DNA of 61,176 nucleotides. It comes from Alkalihalobacillus trypoxylicola. Its GTDB lineage: Bacteria; Bacillota; Bacilli; Bacillales; Bacillaceae_D. The first letter of the stretch is position 1. Each line of letters starts with the position of its first letter. The stretch spans positions 1 to 61,176 of the forward strand of contig NZ_LTAO01000005.1 of the NCBI RefSeq assembly GCF_001590785.1, given 5' to 3'. Shown piece after piece: positions 1 to 8,481 of this stretch. The notes under the pieces are model-generated. The model had not been told where the DNA came from. It saw only the letters and a program-made list of their open reading frames with translations, and did no database searches. The position numbers and the translations under genes were made by a program.

Positions 1-123
1 ATCGTATCCAAACGAAACTAAATAACCAGTCGCCAATAGATTATCGACAACTGATTATTTAAAAAGGTGTTTTACCCTGTCTCAAAAACGGGGGTCACTC
101 CCTTTTCACCTGCCTTGGCTTTT

Positions 124-762
124 TTAATTGATAAAATCTGATTCTAAATAAACCGATTCTGAAACGTTTATTTTAGCTTGACCATTTGTCAATTCGGTCA
201 TCCAGTTATTAAAGGAATCCACATCTAAATTTGGGACGTAGACTCTTACAATGACTTCATCTAAATAATCAATCTCTTTTAAAGGAAAGCTGGAATTTCG
301 TAATTCATTTTCGACTTTCCCTAACCAATGGTAATCTATCGAACAAGAAACAACCTGCATTAAGGTTCTTTTGACTACACCTACTTGTGAGAGCCCATTA
401 CTTACTGCCCCCCCATAAGCACGGATAAGTCCACCTGCCCCAAGCTTTATACCGCCAAAATATCGAGTTACGACCACAACTGTATCTTTTAATTGCTGTT
501 TTTTTAGAACCTCTAACATAGGAACTCCTGCAGTTCCACTAGGTTCTCCATCATCATTTGCTTTCTGAATTAAATCCTGCTCTCCGATTAAATAGCAGGA
601 GCAATTGTGATTGGCATTCCAATGCTTCTTTTTTATTTTCTCTATAAAAGTTTGAGCTTCCTCTTCGGTAGTTGCACGAGAAAAATGAGCAATAAACCTC
701 GATTTCTGTATAACTAGTTCATGTTCACCATAACCTTTGACTGTTTTATATTCTTCGAGCAT
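124..762 (-). CDS. yvyE: YigZ/IMPACT-family protein
   Basis: A 212-residue protein of the YigZ/IMPACT family, which is conserved in bacteria but poorly defined biochemically (proposed roles in translation or protein turnover). Visible family signatures are DDGEPSGTAG at residues 70-79 and YFGGIKLGAGGLIRAYG at about 101-117, followed by a ferredoxin-like C-terminal half. The ATG at 762 is preceded on the minus strand by AGGTGA at normal spacing, and the length is usual for the family. It is divergent from degS, the same arrangement as B. subtilis yvyE-degS. Family assignment is firm; cellular function is not. Confidence 0.93.
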   Translation of the reverse strand: MLEEYKTVKGYGEHELVIQKSRFIAHFSRATTEEEAQTFIEKIKKKHWNANHNCSCYLIGEQDLIQKANDDGEPSGTAGVPMLEVLKKQQLKDTVVVVTRYFGGIKLGAGGLIRAYGGAVSNGLSQVGVVKRTLMQVVSCSIDYHWLGKVENELRNSSFPLKEIDYLDEVIVRVYVPNLDVDSFNNWMTELTNGQAKINVSESVYLESDFIN

Positions 763-1220
763 TGAATCACCTGCTTTTTCATAGTTTTACAAGAATCCGA
801 AATCAACATGTAACAAATGTTTGGTAGGATAAGCTTGTTGGTTATTAGAAATGGTAATGTCAAAACACAAAACAGACCAATAGAGCTTTTTATGTTTAGG
901 ATTATAGTAGTAGATATTTTTTGAGAAGTTTATTTTTAAATGATAAGAAGTATACATTTCATTAAAACAAGGTATTTTACTTTTGACAAGTACCGTGACT
1001 TGGATCAAAATGACAATCGTTCCTTTATCACACTCATTAAGTATGAGGAAAATGAGTTATTAGCAAATTTATATGAAATAAACCTTTAAACGAGATAGGA
1101 TTTTCTTATTTTTTGTTGTAATATAAGGTATAGTAAAATGTCTTTAAAGGGGAAGATAGTTAAAAGGGATTCATCCGTGACCTTTGACTGGTTTTTGAAT
1201 GGAAAAGTGGGTGAAAAGAC
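763..1220. other. Intergenic region, YigZ-degS
   Basis: This 458-nt divergent spacer must hold the promoters of both flanking genes. An AT-rich stretch with TATAGTAAAAT around 1129-1139 could be the degS -10 region, but I see no good -35 at proper spacing. A 73-codon minus-strand ORF (787-1008, TTG start) lies here; I do not recognise it and do not call it a gene. Confidence 0.4.
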
Positions 1221-2360
1221 TTGAGTGGACAAACGGTACTTGAAGATATTATTGAAAAGACGATACATACTGTAGGGCAGAGTCGCGAGCAAATTTTTGA
1301 AATTAGCGAAAAGTCTAGACAAGAATATGTATCTCTGCAGAAACAGCTTCTAGAAATTCGTTTGAAGGTGACTCGTGTAATTGAAAAAACGGATAAAACA
1401 GAATTATATGCAAGATATGCTAGAAATCGTTTAGCAGAAGTGAGCAAAAATTTTGAGCAATATAATACAAAAGAAGTTCAGGCTGTTTATGAGCAAGCGA
1501 ATAACTATCAAGTGGAATTAGCCATACTGAGACAAGAAGAGGTGCAGCTAAGAGAAAGAAGAGACAGCATTGAACGAAGACTGGTTGATTTAGATGATAC
1601 TGTTGAAAGAGCCGAACAGCTAGCAAGTCAAATGTCAGTCGTGTTTAATTTTTTATCACAGGATTTAAAACATGTAGGTGAAGTGATCCAAAGTGCTAAG
1701 GAAAAACAAGCGTTTGGATTGAAAATTATTGAAGCACAGGAAGCGGAGAGAAAGAGGCTTTCTCGTGAAATACATGATGGTCCTGCACAAATGATGGCAA
1801 ATGTCATGCTTCGCTCTGAATTAATCGAGCGAATTTATAAAGAAGAGGGAATGGATGAAGCGCTAAAAGAAATACGATCTCTAAAGGAAATGGTTCGTTC
1901 ATCATTAGCTGAAGTAAGAAGAATTATTTATGACCTTAGACCAATGGCTCTCGATGATTTAGGTTTAATGCCAACTTTAACAAAATATTTAAAGAGCTTC
2001 GAGGAGCATTATCAAGTCATTGTAAGTTTTAAGGCGATTGGCAAAGAACAGAAGCTACCCAAAGAATTTGAAGTCGCCATGTTTCGGTTAATTCAAGAAG
2101 GAGTTCAAAATGCATGTAAGCATGCTGAACCGACACAAATTCAAGTGAAAATTGAATTTCAGCAGGCGAAAATTATCTTAGTTGTAAAAGATAATGGAAA
2201 AGGATTTGATCCTGATTCCAAAAAAGAGGGTTCCTTCGGTTTAATGGGAATGAAAGAAAGAGTTAGTATGTTAAAAGGAGATTTAAATATCCAATCTCAG
2301 CTTAATGTAGGAACCACACTACTCGTGCAAATTCCTTTTGTACCAGAGGGTATAGCATAA
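1221..2360 (+). CDS. degS: Sensor histidine kinase DegS
   Basis: Cytoplasmic two-component sensor kinase of 379 aa (B. subtilis DegS is about 385) that autophosphorylates on histidine and transfers phosphate to DegU, tuning exoenzymes, competence and motility. Residues 1-165 form a long coiled-coil DegS sensor region without membrane segments. The HisKA_3 H-box REIHDGPAQ places the phospho-acceptor at His185. The HATPase_c domain follows, with N-box EGVQNACKHAEP and G-box DNGKGFDP / GSFGLMGMKERV. The start is TTG at 1221, giving MSGQTVLEDII; the upstream Shine-Dalgarno is weak (AAAGTGGGTGA). degU follows after 98 nt. Confidence 0.96.
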   Translation: MSGQTVLEDIIEKTIHTVGQSREQIFEISEKSRQEYVSLQKQLLEIRLKVTRVIEKTDKTELYARYARNRLAEVSKNFEQYNTKEVQAVYEQANNYQVELAILRQEEVQLRERRDSIERRLVDLDDTVERAEQLASQMSVVFNFLSQDLKHVGEVIQSAKEKQAFGLKIIEAQEAERKRLSREIHDGPAQMMANVMLRSELIERIYKEEGMDEALKEIRSLKEMVRSSLAEVRRIIYDLRPMALDDLGLMPTLTKYLKSFEEHYQVIVSFKAIGKEQKLPKEFEVAMFRLIQEGVQNACKHAEPTQIQVKIEFQQAKIILVVKDNGKGFDPDSKKEGSFGLMGMKERVSMLKGDLNIQSQLNVGTTLLVQIPFVPEGIA

Positions 2361-2458
2361 TCTTCAGATAAATGATTAAAGAACTATTTTAACTAATTAT
2401 AATCCAAATTTTAACAATAAAATTTAATGAATACCGTATATACGGAGAGGTGACTGTA

Positions 2459-3166
2459 ATGACTGAAACTGAAAGAAATAATATAAGAATTGTATTAATT
2501 GATGACCACCAGCTATTTCGTGAAGGTGTAAAAAGAATATTAGCGATGGAGAGTGACTTTGAAATTGTAGCAGATGGTGAGGATGGCTCTCAAGCAATTG
2601 ATTTAGTAGAAGAATATAATCCAGATGTCATTCTTATGGATATTAATATGCCTAATGTGAATGGCGTGGAGGCAACAAAGGATTTAGTTGAAAAATTTCC
2701 AGATGTTAAAGTATTAATTTTATCGATTCATGATGATGAATCTTATGTCACTCATGTTTTAAAAACCGGAGCTGCTGGATACTTATTAAAAGAGATGGAT
2801 GCAGATGCCTTAATTGAGGCTGTGAAGGTTGTAGCTTCAGGTGGTGCTTACATTCATCCGAAGGTAACACATAACTTAATTAAAGAATATCGTCGTCTTG
2901 CTACAGAAGATGATGAGCATGAAGAGTCTATCGGCTATCGCGAGGTTGAATACCGCAAACCACTTCATATCCTTACAAGACGTGAATGTGAAGTCTTACA
3001 GTTAATGACAGATGGCCAAAGCAACAGAGCCATCGGTGAAACGTTATTCATTAGTGAAAAAACAGTTAAAAACCACGTGAGTAATATCCTTCAAAAAATG
3101 AATGTTAATGACCGTACTCAAGCTGTCGTTGAAGCTATTAAAAGCGGATACGTAGTCGTTCGTTAA
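2459..3166 (+). CDS. degU: Response regulator DegU (NarL/LuxR family)
   Basis: DNA-binding response regulator and partner of DegS. The receiver domain has the acidic pair in [15 protein letters not shown] and the phospho-acceptor in [12 protein letters not shown] (Asp61 from the chosen start). The C-terminal LuxR HTH carries [12 protein letters not shown] and [17 protein letters not shown], nearly identical to B. subtilis DegU. A GTG at 2450 would extend the ORF by three codons, but it lies inside the GGAGAGGTG ribosome site. ATG at 2459 sits 8 nt from that site and is preferred (235 aa). An intrinsic terminator follows at 3172. Confidence 0.96.
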   Translation: MTETERNNIRIVLIDDHQLFREGVKRILAMESDFEIVADGEDGSQAIDLVEEYNPDVILMDINMPNVNGVEATKDLVEKFPDVKVLILSIHDDESYVTHVLKTGAAGYLLKEMDADALIEAVKVVASGGAYIHPKVTHNLIKEYRRLATEDDEHEESIGYREVEYRKPLHILTRRECEVLQLMTDGQSNRAIGETLFISEKTVKNHVSNILQKMNVNDRTQAVVEAIKSGYVVVR

Positions 3167-3171
3167 TAAAT

Positions 3172-3232
3172 AAAAAAAGCCTATCTATAAAATAGCTAAT
3201 CACAGCCATTTTATAAGTTAGGTTTTTTTAAT
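3172..3232 (+). terminator. Intrinsic terminator after degU
   Basis: A run of A precedes a long stem (CCTA..TATAAAATAGCT paired with AGCCATTTTATA..TAGG) with one bulge, followed by TTTTTTT. It sits right after the degU stop and separates degSU from the repeat array. Confidence 0.85.
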
Positions 3233-3239
3233 TCAAAAG

Positions 3240-3690
3240 GAAAAGTTCTATTGACCGGTAAAGCAGAGATATGGGAAAGAAGAATTGAAAGAGGAAGTTC
3301 TATTGAACGGGAAAAGGCGCCATATCAGGAAAGTGGTCAAAAGGAGAAGTTCTATTCACATGAAAAGGAAGCCACACTAGGAAAACGGCCGAAAAGAAGA
3401 GTGTTATTCATCCGAAAAAGGAGCCGGACCAGGAAAGTGGTCGAAAAGAAGAGCCCTATTCGCCCGAAAAGGAAGTCGCATAAGGAAAGTGGGCGAAAAG
3501 AAGAGCTCAATTCACCCGAATAAAATAAATTCGACAAGAAGCAGTCTAAAGGAAGCTGTCATTAAGCCTGAAATAACAGCCTCATTATTGAAAAGGTCAA
3601 AAGGGGAAGCTCTATTCACCTACAAAGAACGCGAGCAACAAACTGGTCAAAAAAAGTCCTCTATTAATCGGCAAATCGGACCGGCAAGAT
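3240..3690 (+). repeat. 52-nt tandem repeat array A (about 9 degenerate units)
   Basis: Using the core CTATT/CAATT as anchor, successive units fall at 3249, 3301, 3353, 3405, 3457 and 3509: exactly 52 nt apart five times. More diverged copies follow at about 3560, 3613 and 3662. Typical unit words are GGAGAAGTTCTATTCAC, CCGAAAAGGA and GGTCAAAAGGAGAAG. The same unit family forms array B at 48065-48640. The core units contain no TAA, TAG or TGA on this strand, so every frame is open through them and several overlapping small ORFs appear; these look artefactual. The array lies between the degU terminator and degV. Confidence 0.9.
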
Positions 3691-3887
3691 GACAAAGTCA
3701 AATAGCAAAGCTCGTCTTCCTTTATCTAACCTATAAGAACAAGCTTATTAATTAAAAGAACTGGTTATTTAGTCTTGAAACTCTCTGCAATTCAAGGTAA
3801 ATTAAAGTGAGAGACTTTTATAGCTAACGGATATTGATTTAGCATCTGTAATAAAATATGTAATAGAAAAGTGAGGAACATAATAAG

Positions 3888-4742
3888 ATGAGAAAAGTAG
3901 CGATAGTGACAGATAGTACGGCTTATCTTCCGAAAGAACTACGCGATCAACTTGGTATTCATATGGTTCCGTTAAACGTTGTTTTTGGACAAGACTCTTA
4001 TCAAGAGGAAACAGATTTAACAACTGATGAATTTTACGAAAAGATGAAGCAAATTCGTGATTTACCTACAACATCGCAGCCAGCGATTGGTCAATTCGTC
4101 GAATTATTTGAAGCGCTTTCTAAAGAAGGCTATGAGCAAGTGATTTCTATTCATTTGTCTAGTAAAATTAGTGGAACCTATCAGTCAGCTGTAGCAGCAG
4201 GCGAAATGGTGGAAAGTATTGAAGTGTTTGGCTACGATACAGCGATTAGCTGTTCGCCCCAAGCTCAGGTTGTATTAGAGGCAGTTCGTTTAGCTGATGA
4301 AGGAAAAGAAGCAAAGGAAATTATTGAGCATTTAGATAAAATCAGAGAAACGCTTAGAGCTTATTTTGTCGTGGATGATTTAAACCATCTTCATCGTGGA
4401 GGTCGTCTAAATACGGCTCAGCTTTTCGTTGGAAACTTACTAAAAATCAAGCCGATACTTCATTTAGTTGATGGGAAAATTGTTCCACTTGAAAAAGTAA
4501 GAACGGAAAAAAAGGCCTTTGCGCGTATTAAGACTATGCTTGAAAGTGAAGTTTCTCAAGGCGGTAAGTTTCATGTAACGATCATTCATGCGAACTGTGA
4601 AAACGAAGCAAAGAGGTTAATCGATGATTTTAAAGCTAGCTTTCCAGATGTAGCCTTTGAATTAAGCTATTTTGGACCAGTCATTGGAACTCACCTTGGA
4701 CAAGGAAGTATTGGTGTCACTTGGCACAGAGCAGTTGAATAA
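3888..4742 (+). CDS. degV: DegV family protein (fatty-acid binding)
   Basis: A 284-aa DegV/EDD-fold protein. The opening VAIVTDSTAYLP and the TTSQPAIGQFVELFE segment are DegV hallmarks, and the HLHRGGRLNTAQ motif around residues 166-177 helps form the fatty-acid pocket. DegV proteins (FakB-like) bind a fatty acid for phosphorylation by a FakA-type kinase; that substrate role is inferred here. The gene sits in the conserved degSU-degV-comF neighbourhood. Start ATG 3888 has a GTGAGGA ribosome site 8-15 nt upstream. Confidence 0.93.
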   Translation: MRKVAIVTDSTAYLPKELRDQLGIHMVPLNVVFGQDSYQEETDLTTDEFYEKMKQIRDLPTTSQPAIGQFVELFEALSKEGYEQVISIHLSSKISGTYQSAVAAGEMVESIEVFGYDTAISCSPQAQVVLEAVRLADEGKEAKEIIEHLDKIRETLRAYFVVDDLNHLHRGGRLNTAQLFVGNLLKIKPILHLVDGKIVPLEKVRTEKKAFARIKTMLESEVSQGGKFHVTIIHANCENEAKRLIDDFKASFPDVAFELSYFGPVIGTHLGQGSIGVTWHRAVE

Positions 4743-5093
4743 ATAAACGTTTACGGCATTTTTACTTAATTTATACTATTACTGAAGATCGTTTAAACCA
4801 TTCTAGGAGAGGGGAAAACGATCTTTTATTTATTTTCATTTATGTAAATTCTATTTGTAAAAATCTAACCCTCATTGATTTTTTTATACCCCCATAAATT
4901 TTATTTTCTTTAAGTCAACGTGAATATTCAGGCCTATACCACGCCTTATTAATATTGCACCTAATTTTCAATCGTTTTCATGACCTCACAAAGCTACGGA
5001 TTGTAATGTTTCAATTTCTTCGCTTGCATTTCTTCTTAAAACTAAAAAGTCCAACTAAAAACTTATCTAAAAAATAATAAAGGAGCGTATGAA
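4743..5093 (+). other. Intergenic region degV-comFA with possible terminator
   Basis: AAGATCGTTT (4785-4794) can pair with AAACGATCTT (4817-4826) over a long loop, followed by a T-rich stretch: a possible terminator for degV. The remaining 260 nt are AT-rich. In B. subtilis comF is driven by ComK from AAAA-N5-TTTT boxes; I could not find a convincing pair, so ComK control is not shown. Confidence 0.4.
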
Positions 5094-6425
5094 ATGAAAA
5101 ATGATATTTCCTATTTAATGGGGAAATTTCTACTACGAAGGGAATTACCATTAAACGAGGAAGAGATTGCAGAGTTGCTTACTAATGAATGTATTTCGAG
5201 GGTTGCTGCTATCCAAAAAATAAAAAAAAGACTCACATGTACTCGATGTCATAATCAAAAAGCTCATTTATTTTCTTCTCATTATTGCATAACTTGTCGT
5301 AAGCATTGTGAGTATTGTCGTCATTGCTTATCATTAGGTAAAGTAAAAAGCTGTGATTTTTTATATTTTTGGAATGGACCCACACAACAGAGAGTAAAAC
5401 AAAATCATACATTAAATTGGTCAGGACAGTTATCTCGAGGTCAACAAGTAGCATCTAATGCCATTGTTGAAACCATTAAAGGCTTTCAAAAGCATTTGAT
5501 TTGGGCCGTTTGCGGAGCGGGTAAAACAGAGATGATTTTCCATGGTATAGAAAAAGCCTTTGAAAATGGACTTAGAGTGCTGCTTGCTACTCCACGAACG
5601 GATGTTGTGAAGGAGCTCGAGCCAAGATTTAGACAAGTGTTTCCTTCGATTGAAATAGCGGCTTTATATGGTGGCAGTAAGGATAAAGATAGGAATGCAA
5701 GCTTTGTATTAGCAACAACACATCAAGTTTTGCGATATAAAGAGGCATTTGATGTAGTCATTGTAGATGAAGTGGATGCTTTTCCTTATAACTATGACCA
5801 AAGCTTGAAATATGCAGTAGAGAGGGCAAAAAAAGAAAGAGCAGCACTTATCCTTCTAAGTGCAACTCCGGAGCGAAGATTAGTTAATCAATATGGAAAT
5901 TACTTGACAAAAATTCCCAGAAGATTTCACGGCCACGCTTTACCAGTGCCAACCATGAATTGGGTCGGAGATTGGAAAAAACAAATTCGAAGGCAAAAGC
6001 TCCCCAAAAAGCTTCATGAATGGTTAACAATTCATGAACAGCCTATATTATTATTTGTACCGACTATTTATTATTTAGAAAAGGTTTCAAATGCATTAAA
6101 TCGAAATGATATTAAACATCAAGCCGTACATGCTTCTTCCAAAAATCGCCACCATGCCGTTGATGATTTTAGAAAAGGATTATGTTCAGTATTAGTAACG
6201 ACAACGATTTTAGAGAGAGGGATTACGATTTCTAATGTGGCAGTAGCTATTTTAGGAGCAGAAAATGAAGTGTTTAATGAAGCGGCCCTCGTTCAAATAT
6301 CAGGAAGAGTAGGACGAGACCCTCAATATCCTAATGGAGATATATGCTATTTTCATTATGGTAAAACAAGAGCCATGGTTCGTTCGGTTAAGCAAATACA
6401 AGAAATGAATCAAGAGAAGATATGA
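5094..6425 (+). CDS. comFA: Competence DNA-translocation ATPase ComFA
   Basis: Superfamily 2 DEAD-box-like ATPase of 443 aa that helps drive single-stranded DNA through ComEC during natural transformation. A Cys-rich zinc-binding region covers residues 49-78 (C49, C52, C65, C68, C72, C75, C78). Helicase motifs follow: Walker A AVCGAGKTE (138-146), motif II DEVD (225-228), motif III SATPE (256-260) and motif VI QISGRVGRD (401-409). ATG 5094 has AGGAG at 8 nt. It overlaps comFC by 4 nt (ATGA), which suggests translational coupling. Confidence 0.95.
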   Translation: MKNDISYLMGKFLLRRELPLNEEEIAELLTNECISRVAAIQKIKKRLTCTRCHNQKAHLFSSHYCITCRKHCEYCRHCLSLGKVKSCDFLYFWNGPTQQRVKQNHTLNWSGQLSRGQQVASNAIVETIKGFQKHLIWAVCGAGKTEMIFHGIEKAFENGLRVLLATPRTDVVKELEPRFRQVFPSIEIAALYGGSKDKDRNASFVLATTHQVLRYKEAFDVVIVDEVDAFPYNYDQSLKYAVERAKKERAALILLSATPERRLVNQYGNYLTKIPRRFHGHALPVPTMNWVGDWKKQIRRQKLPKKLHEWLTIHEQPILLFVPTIYYLEKVSNALNRNDIKHQAVHASSKNRHHAVDDFRKGLCSVLVTTTILERGITISNVAVAILGAENEVFNEAALVQISGRVGRDPQYPNGDICYFHYGKTRAMVRSVKQIQEMNQEKI

Positions 6426-7129
6426 GTATTTGTTTATTCTGTCATCATCATTACATCGAAAAACCGAGTTGGAGTAAAATTTTTTCTAATAATAAAAGCG
6501 AATCCATTTGTCAGCACTGCTTATCCAATCTGAAAAAATTAGAGGGGAATCGTTGCACCAAGTGCTCGAGAATCTTACTTAAGGAATACAGTGATGTTCC
6601 AATATGCTATGACTGTAACAGATGGGAGAAAAATCAACTTACCCAATCATTAATTGTGCGTAATTATTCACTGTATCGATACAATTCCTTTCTAAAAGAG
6701 ATATTAGCTACTTTTAAATATAGAGGTGATACAATTATAGCAAGCTACTTTTCGCAGAAATTATTCGATACTTATCAAGCGTTTTTTTCAAATGCTTATG
6801 TGATTTGTATCCCTTTAAGTAAAGAAAGATTACATGAAAGAGGTTTTAATCAGGCTGAACTGCTAGTTGAAGGCTGGCCTAATAAAGAGTACGTTCATTT
6901 ATTAATGAAAAATGAGCGAAGTAAACAAAGTAAAAAATCAAGAAGGTTGAGATTGCAGTCCTTTCAAGATAATCCCTTCTTTATTGAAAAGCAAAATATA
7001 GACTTATCGTTAAACAATATTGTATTAGTGGACGATATTTATACTACAGGTACAACGATTAGACAAGCAGCTATCGTTTTAAAACAAGCAGGAGCAAACC
7101 AAATATTTTCGATAACCATTGCAAGATAA
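6422..7129 (+). CDS. comFC: ComFC, phosphoribosyltransferase-fold competence protein
   Basis: A 235-aa ComF/GntX-family protein. N-terminal zinc-finger Cys pairs lie at C4/C7, C30/C33, C45/C48 and C62/C65. The C-terminal phosphoribosyltransferase fold shows the PRPP-loop motif IVLVDDIYTTGTT near residue 200. It is a partner of ComFA in transformation. It follows comFA directly by a 4-nt overlap, so comFB, which separates the two in B. subtilis, is absent here. Confidence 0.94.
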   Translation: MSICLFCHHHYIEKPSWSKIFSNNKSESICQHCLSNLKKLEGNRCTKCSRILLKEYSDVPICYDCNRWEKNQLTQSLIVRNYSLYRYNSFLKEILATFKYRGDTIIASYFSQKLFDTYQAFFSNAYVICIPLSKERLHERGFNQAELLVEGWPNKEYVHLLMKNERSKQSKKSRRLRLQSFQDNPFFIEKQNIDLSLNNIVLVDDIYTTGTTIRQAAIVLKQAGANQIFSITIAR

Positions 7130-7167
7130 TGGCGACAAAATAGATCCTTTTTAGGGGTGCAAACAAT

Positions 7168-7602
7168 ATGAGTAGACTAAATCAAGTAAATAATTGTCCT
7201 AAGTGTGGAGCGTTATTTGTAAAAGCATTAAGATCATTATGTAACGCGTGTTATAAAGAGCAAGAAGACTGTTATGATCGTGTAAGCCGTTTTATGAGAA
7301 AAAAGCATAATAGAATGGCTACGATTCAGGAAGTACATGAAAAAACAGAAGTATCGCTAGAATTAATCCAACAATTTGTGCGTGAGGGAAGAATATTAGT
7401 CAGTCAGTTCCCAAATCTCGCCTATCCATGTGAATCGTGCGGTCAGCTTATTCAACAAGGGCGAATTTGTGGCAGTTGTAAAACGCAAATTACTGGCGGT
7501 TTAGAAAAAATAGATAGAGAAAAAGAATTCAAAAATCAACTCAAAAAAAATGAGTCAGAACAAAATCGCACCTATCGCTCGATCAGTTTTGATAGGGATT
7601 AA
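7168..7602 (+). CDS. yvyF: Flagellar operon protein YvyF
   Basis: A 144-aa protein of the YvyF/TIGR03826 flagellar operon family. A zinc-ribbon-like N-terminus has C10-P-K-C13 and C25-N-A-C28. A MerR-like helical segment follows (TIQEVHEKTEVSLELIQQFVREGRI), then a second Cys cluster (CESCGQ, CGSCKTQ). The tail is charged. Molecular function is unknown; its place immediately before flgM matches B. subtilis. ATG 7168 is preceded by AGGGGTG. Confidence 0.9.
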   Translation: MSRLNQVNNCPKCGALFVKALRSLCNACYKEQEDCYDRVSRFMRKKHNRMATIQEVHEKTEVSLELIQQFVREGRILVSQFPNLAYPCESCGQLIQQGRICGSCKTQITGGLEKIDREKEFKNQLKKNESEQNRTYRSISFDRD

Positions 7603-7623
7603 GAATCATTTTTGTAAGATAGT

Positions 7624-7651
7624 TAAATGAAAAGAAAGTAATGTCCGATAT
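7624..7651 (+). promoter_or_regulatory. SigD-type promoter upstream of flgM
   Basis: TAAA at 7624-7627 and TCCGATAT at 7644-7651 are separated by 16 nt. The known SigD consensus is TAAA-N14-16-GCCGATAT, so only one -10 base differs. It lies 37 nt before the flgM start, as expected for the SigD-dependent flgM promoter known in B. subtilis. Confidence 0.8.
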
Positions 7652-7687
7652 ATAAGGTAATAGCAGTCGTATGTGGAGGTGAAGTAA

Positions 7688-7954
7688 GTGGAAATTAATC
7701 CATATCATAGAATGAGTAATCATCCTTATCAGCAAAAGCAATTAAAAATAGAACATTTACAAAGTAAGCATAAGAAAAGGGATCAGCTTGAAATTTCTTC
7801 CGAGGCATTAGAAATGCAAAAAGCGAATCCATTAGTGGAAGCTCGACAAAAAAAGGTGGAAGAATTAAGAAAACAAGTAGAGAGTGGAGAATATAAAGTA
7901 CATCCTGAAAAAGTGGCTCAGGCCTTTTATGATTATTGGAATGAAAATGATTAA
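7688..7954 (+). CDS. flgM: Anti-sigma-D factor FlgM
   Basis: An 88-aa FlgM homologue, the anti-sigma factor that holds SigD inactive until the hook-basal body is complete. The family pattern DQLEISSEALEMQ is followed by the C-terminal sigma-binding helix VRK-type segment VEELRKQVESGEYKVHPEKVA. GTG start at 7688 follows GGAGGTGA at 7676-7683. It is driven by the SigD-type promoter just upstream and followed by flgN after 15 nt. Confidence 0.94.
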   Translation: MEINPYHRMSNHPYQQKQLKIEHLQSKHKKRDQLEISSEALEMQKANPLVEARQKKVEELRKQVESGEYKVHPEKVAQAFYDYWNEND

Positions 7955-7969
7955 GCGAGGTTTAGTGTT

Positions 7970-8467
7970 ATGACTTTTGAAAAAGTGAAACTCGTCTTAC
8001 AGCAGTTAATTGATGTACATGAAACATTGTATCAATTGGCTAAGAAAAAAAGTATCATGATTACAAAAAATCAAATGCCTGAGCTAGAATGGTTACTTCG
8101 TGAAGAAACTAAGAGTGTTCAAAAGCTTCGTATGATTGACTCTATTAGAGAAAGAGAAGTAACGGCCCTTTTAAACAATAAGGGTTACAAAGGGAACGAG
8201 CCTATATTAGCGGAATTATTAAAAGTTGTGAGTGAAGAAGAGAAAGAGAGCTTATTGAACCTTCAAGAAGAGCTTTTGGAGAAAATGACACTCTTAAGGA
8301 AGAAAAATCAACATAATCAGGAGCTACTAGAAGAGTCCATTAATTTTGTCCATTTTTCTTTAGAACTTTTATCTCCACAACTGTCTGACCATCATTATCA
8401 TCCTGATCATGATGTGGATCAGGAGCAAAATAGTAGGACTTCATCGGTTTTTGATTCGAAAGCATAA
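7970..8467 (+). CDS. flgN: FlgN, chaperone for hook-associated proteins
   Basis: A 165-aa, highly helical and charged cytoplasmic protein of the FlgN family (B. subtilis YvyG/FlgN), the export chaperone for FlgK and FlgL. Heptad-rich segments such as LLEEL/LLRKKNQHNQELLEES are visible, followed by a His/Asp-rich tail. Sequence conservation in this family is low, so the call leans on position between flgM and flgK. ATG 7970 follows GCGAGG. Confidence 0.88.
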   Translation: MTFEKVKLVLQQLIDVHETLYQLAKKKSIMITKNQMPELEWLLREETKSVQKLRMIDSIREREVTALLNNKGYKGNEPILAELLKVVSEEEKESLLNLQEELLEKMTLLRKKNQHNQELLEESINFVHFSLELLSPQLSDHHYHPDHDVDQEQNSRTSSVFDSKA

Positions 8468-8481
8468 CGAGGAGGAAAGGT

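Noticed and set aside
787-1008. 73-codon minus-strand ORF between the YigZ gene and degS
   Set aside because: TTG start, weak ribosome site at poor spacing, no recognisable family, and it occupies the divergent promoter region.
4830-5093. ComK boxes before comFA
   Set aside because: Several A- and T-runs exist, but no paired AAAA-N5-TTTT dimer at correct spacing was found.
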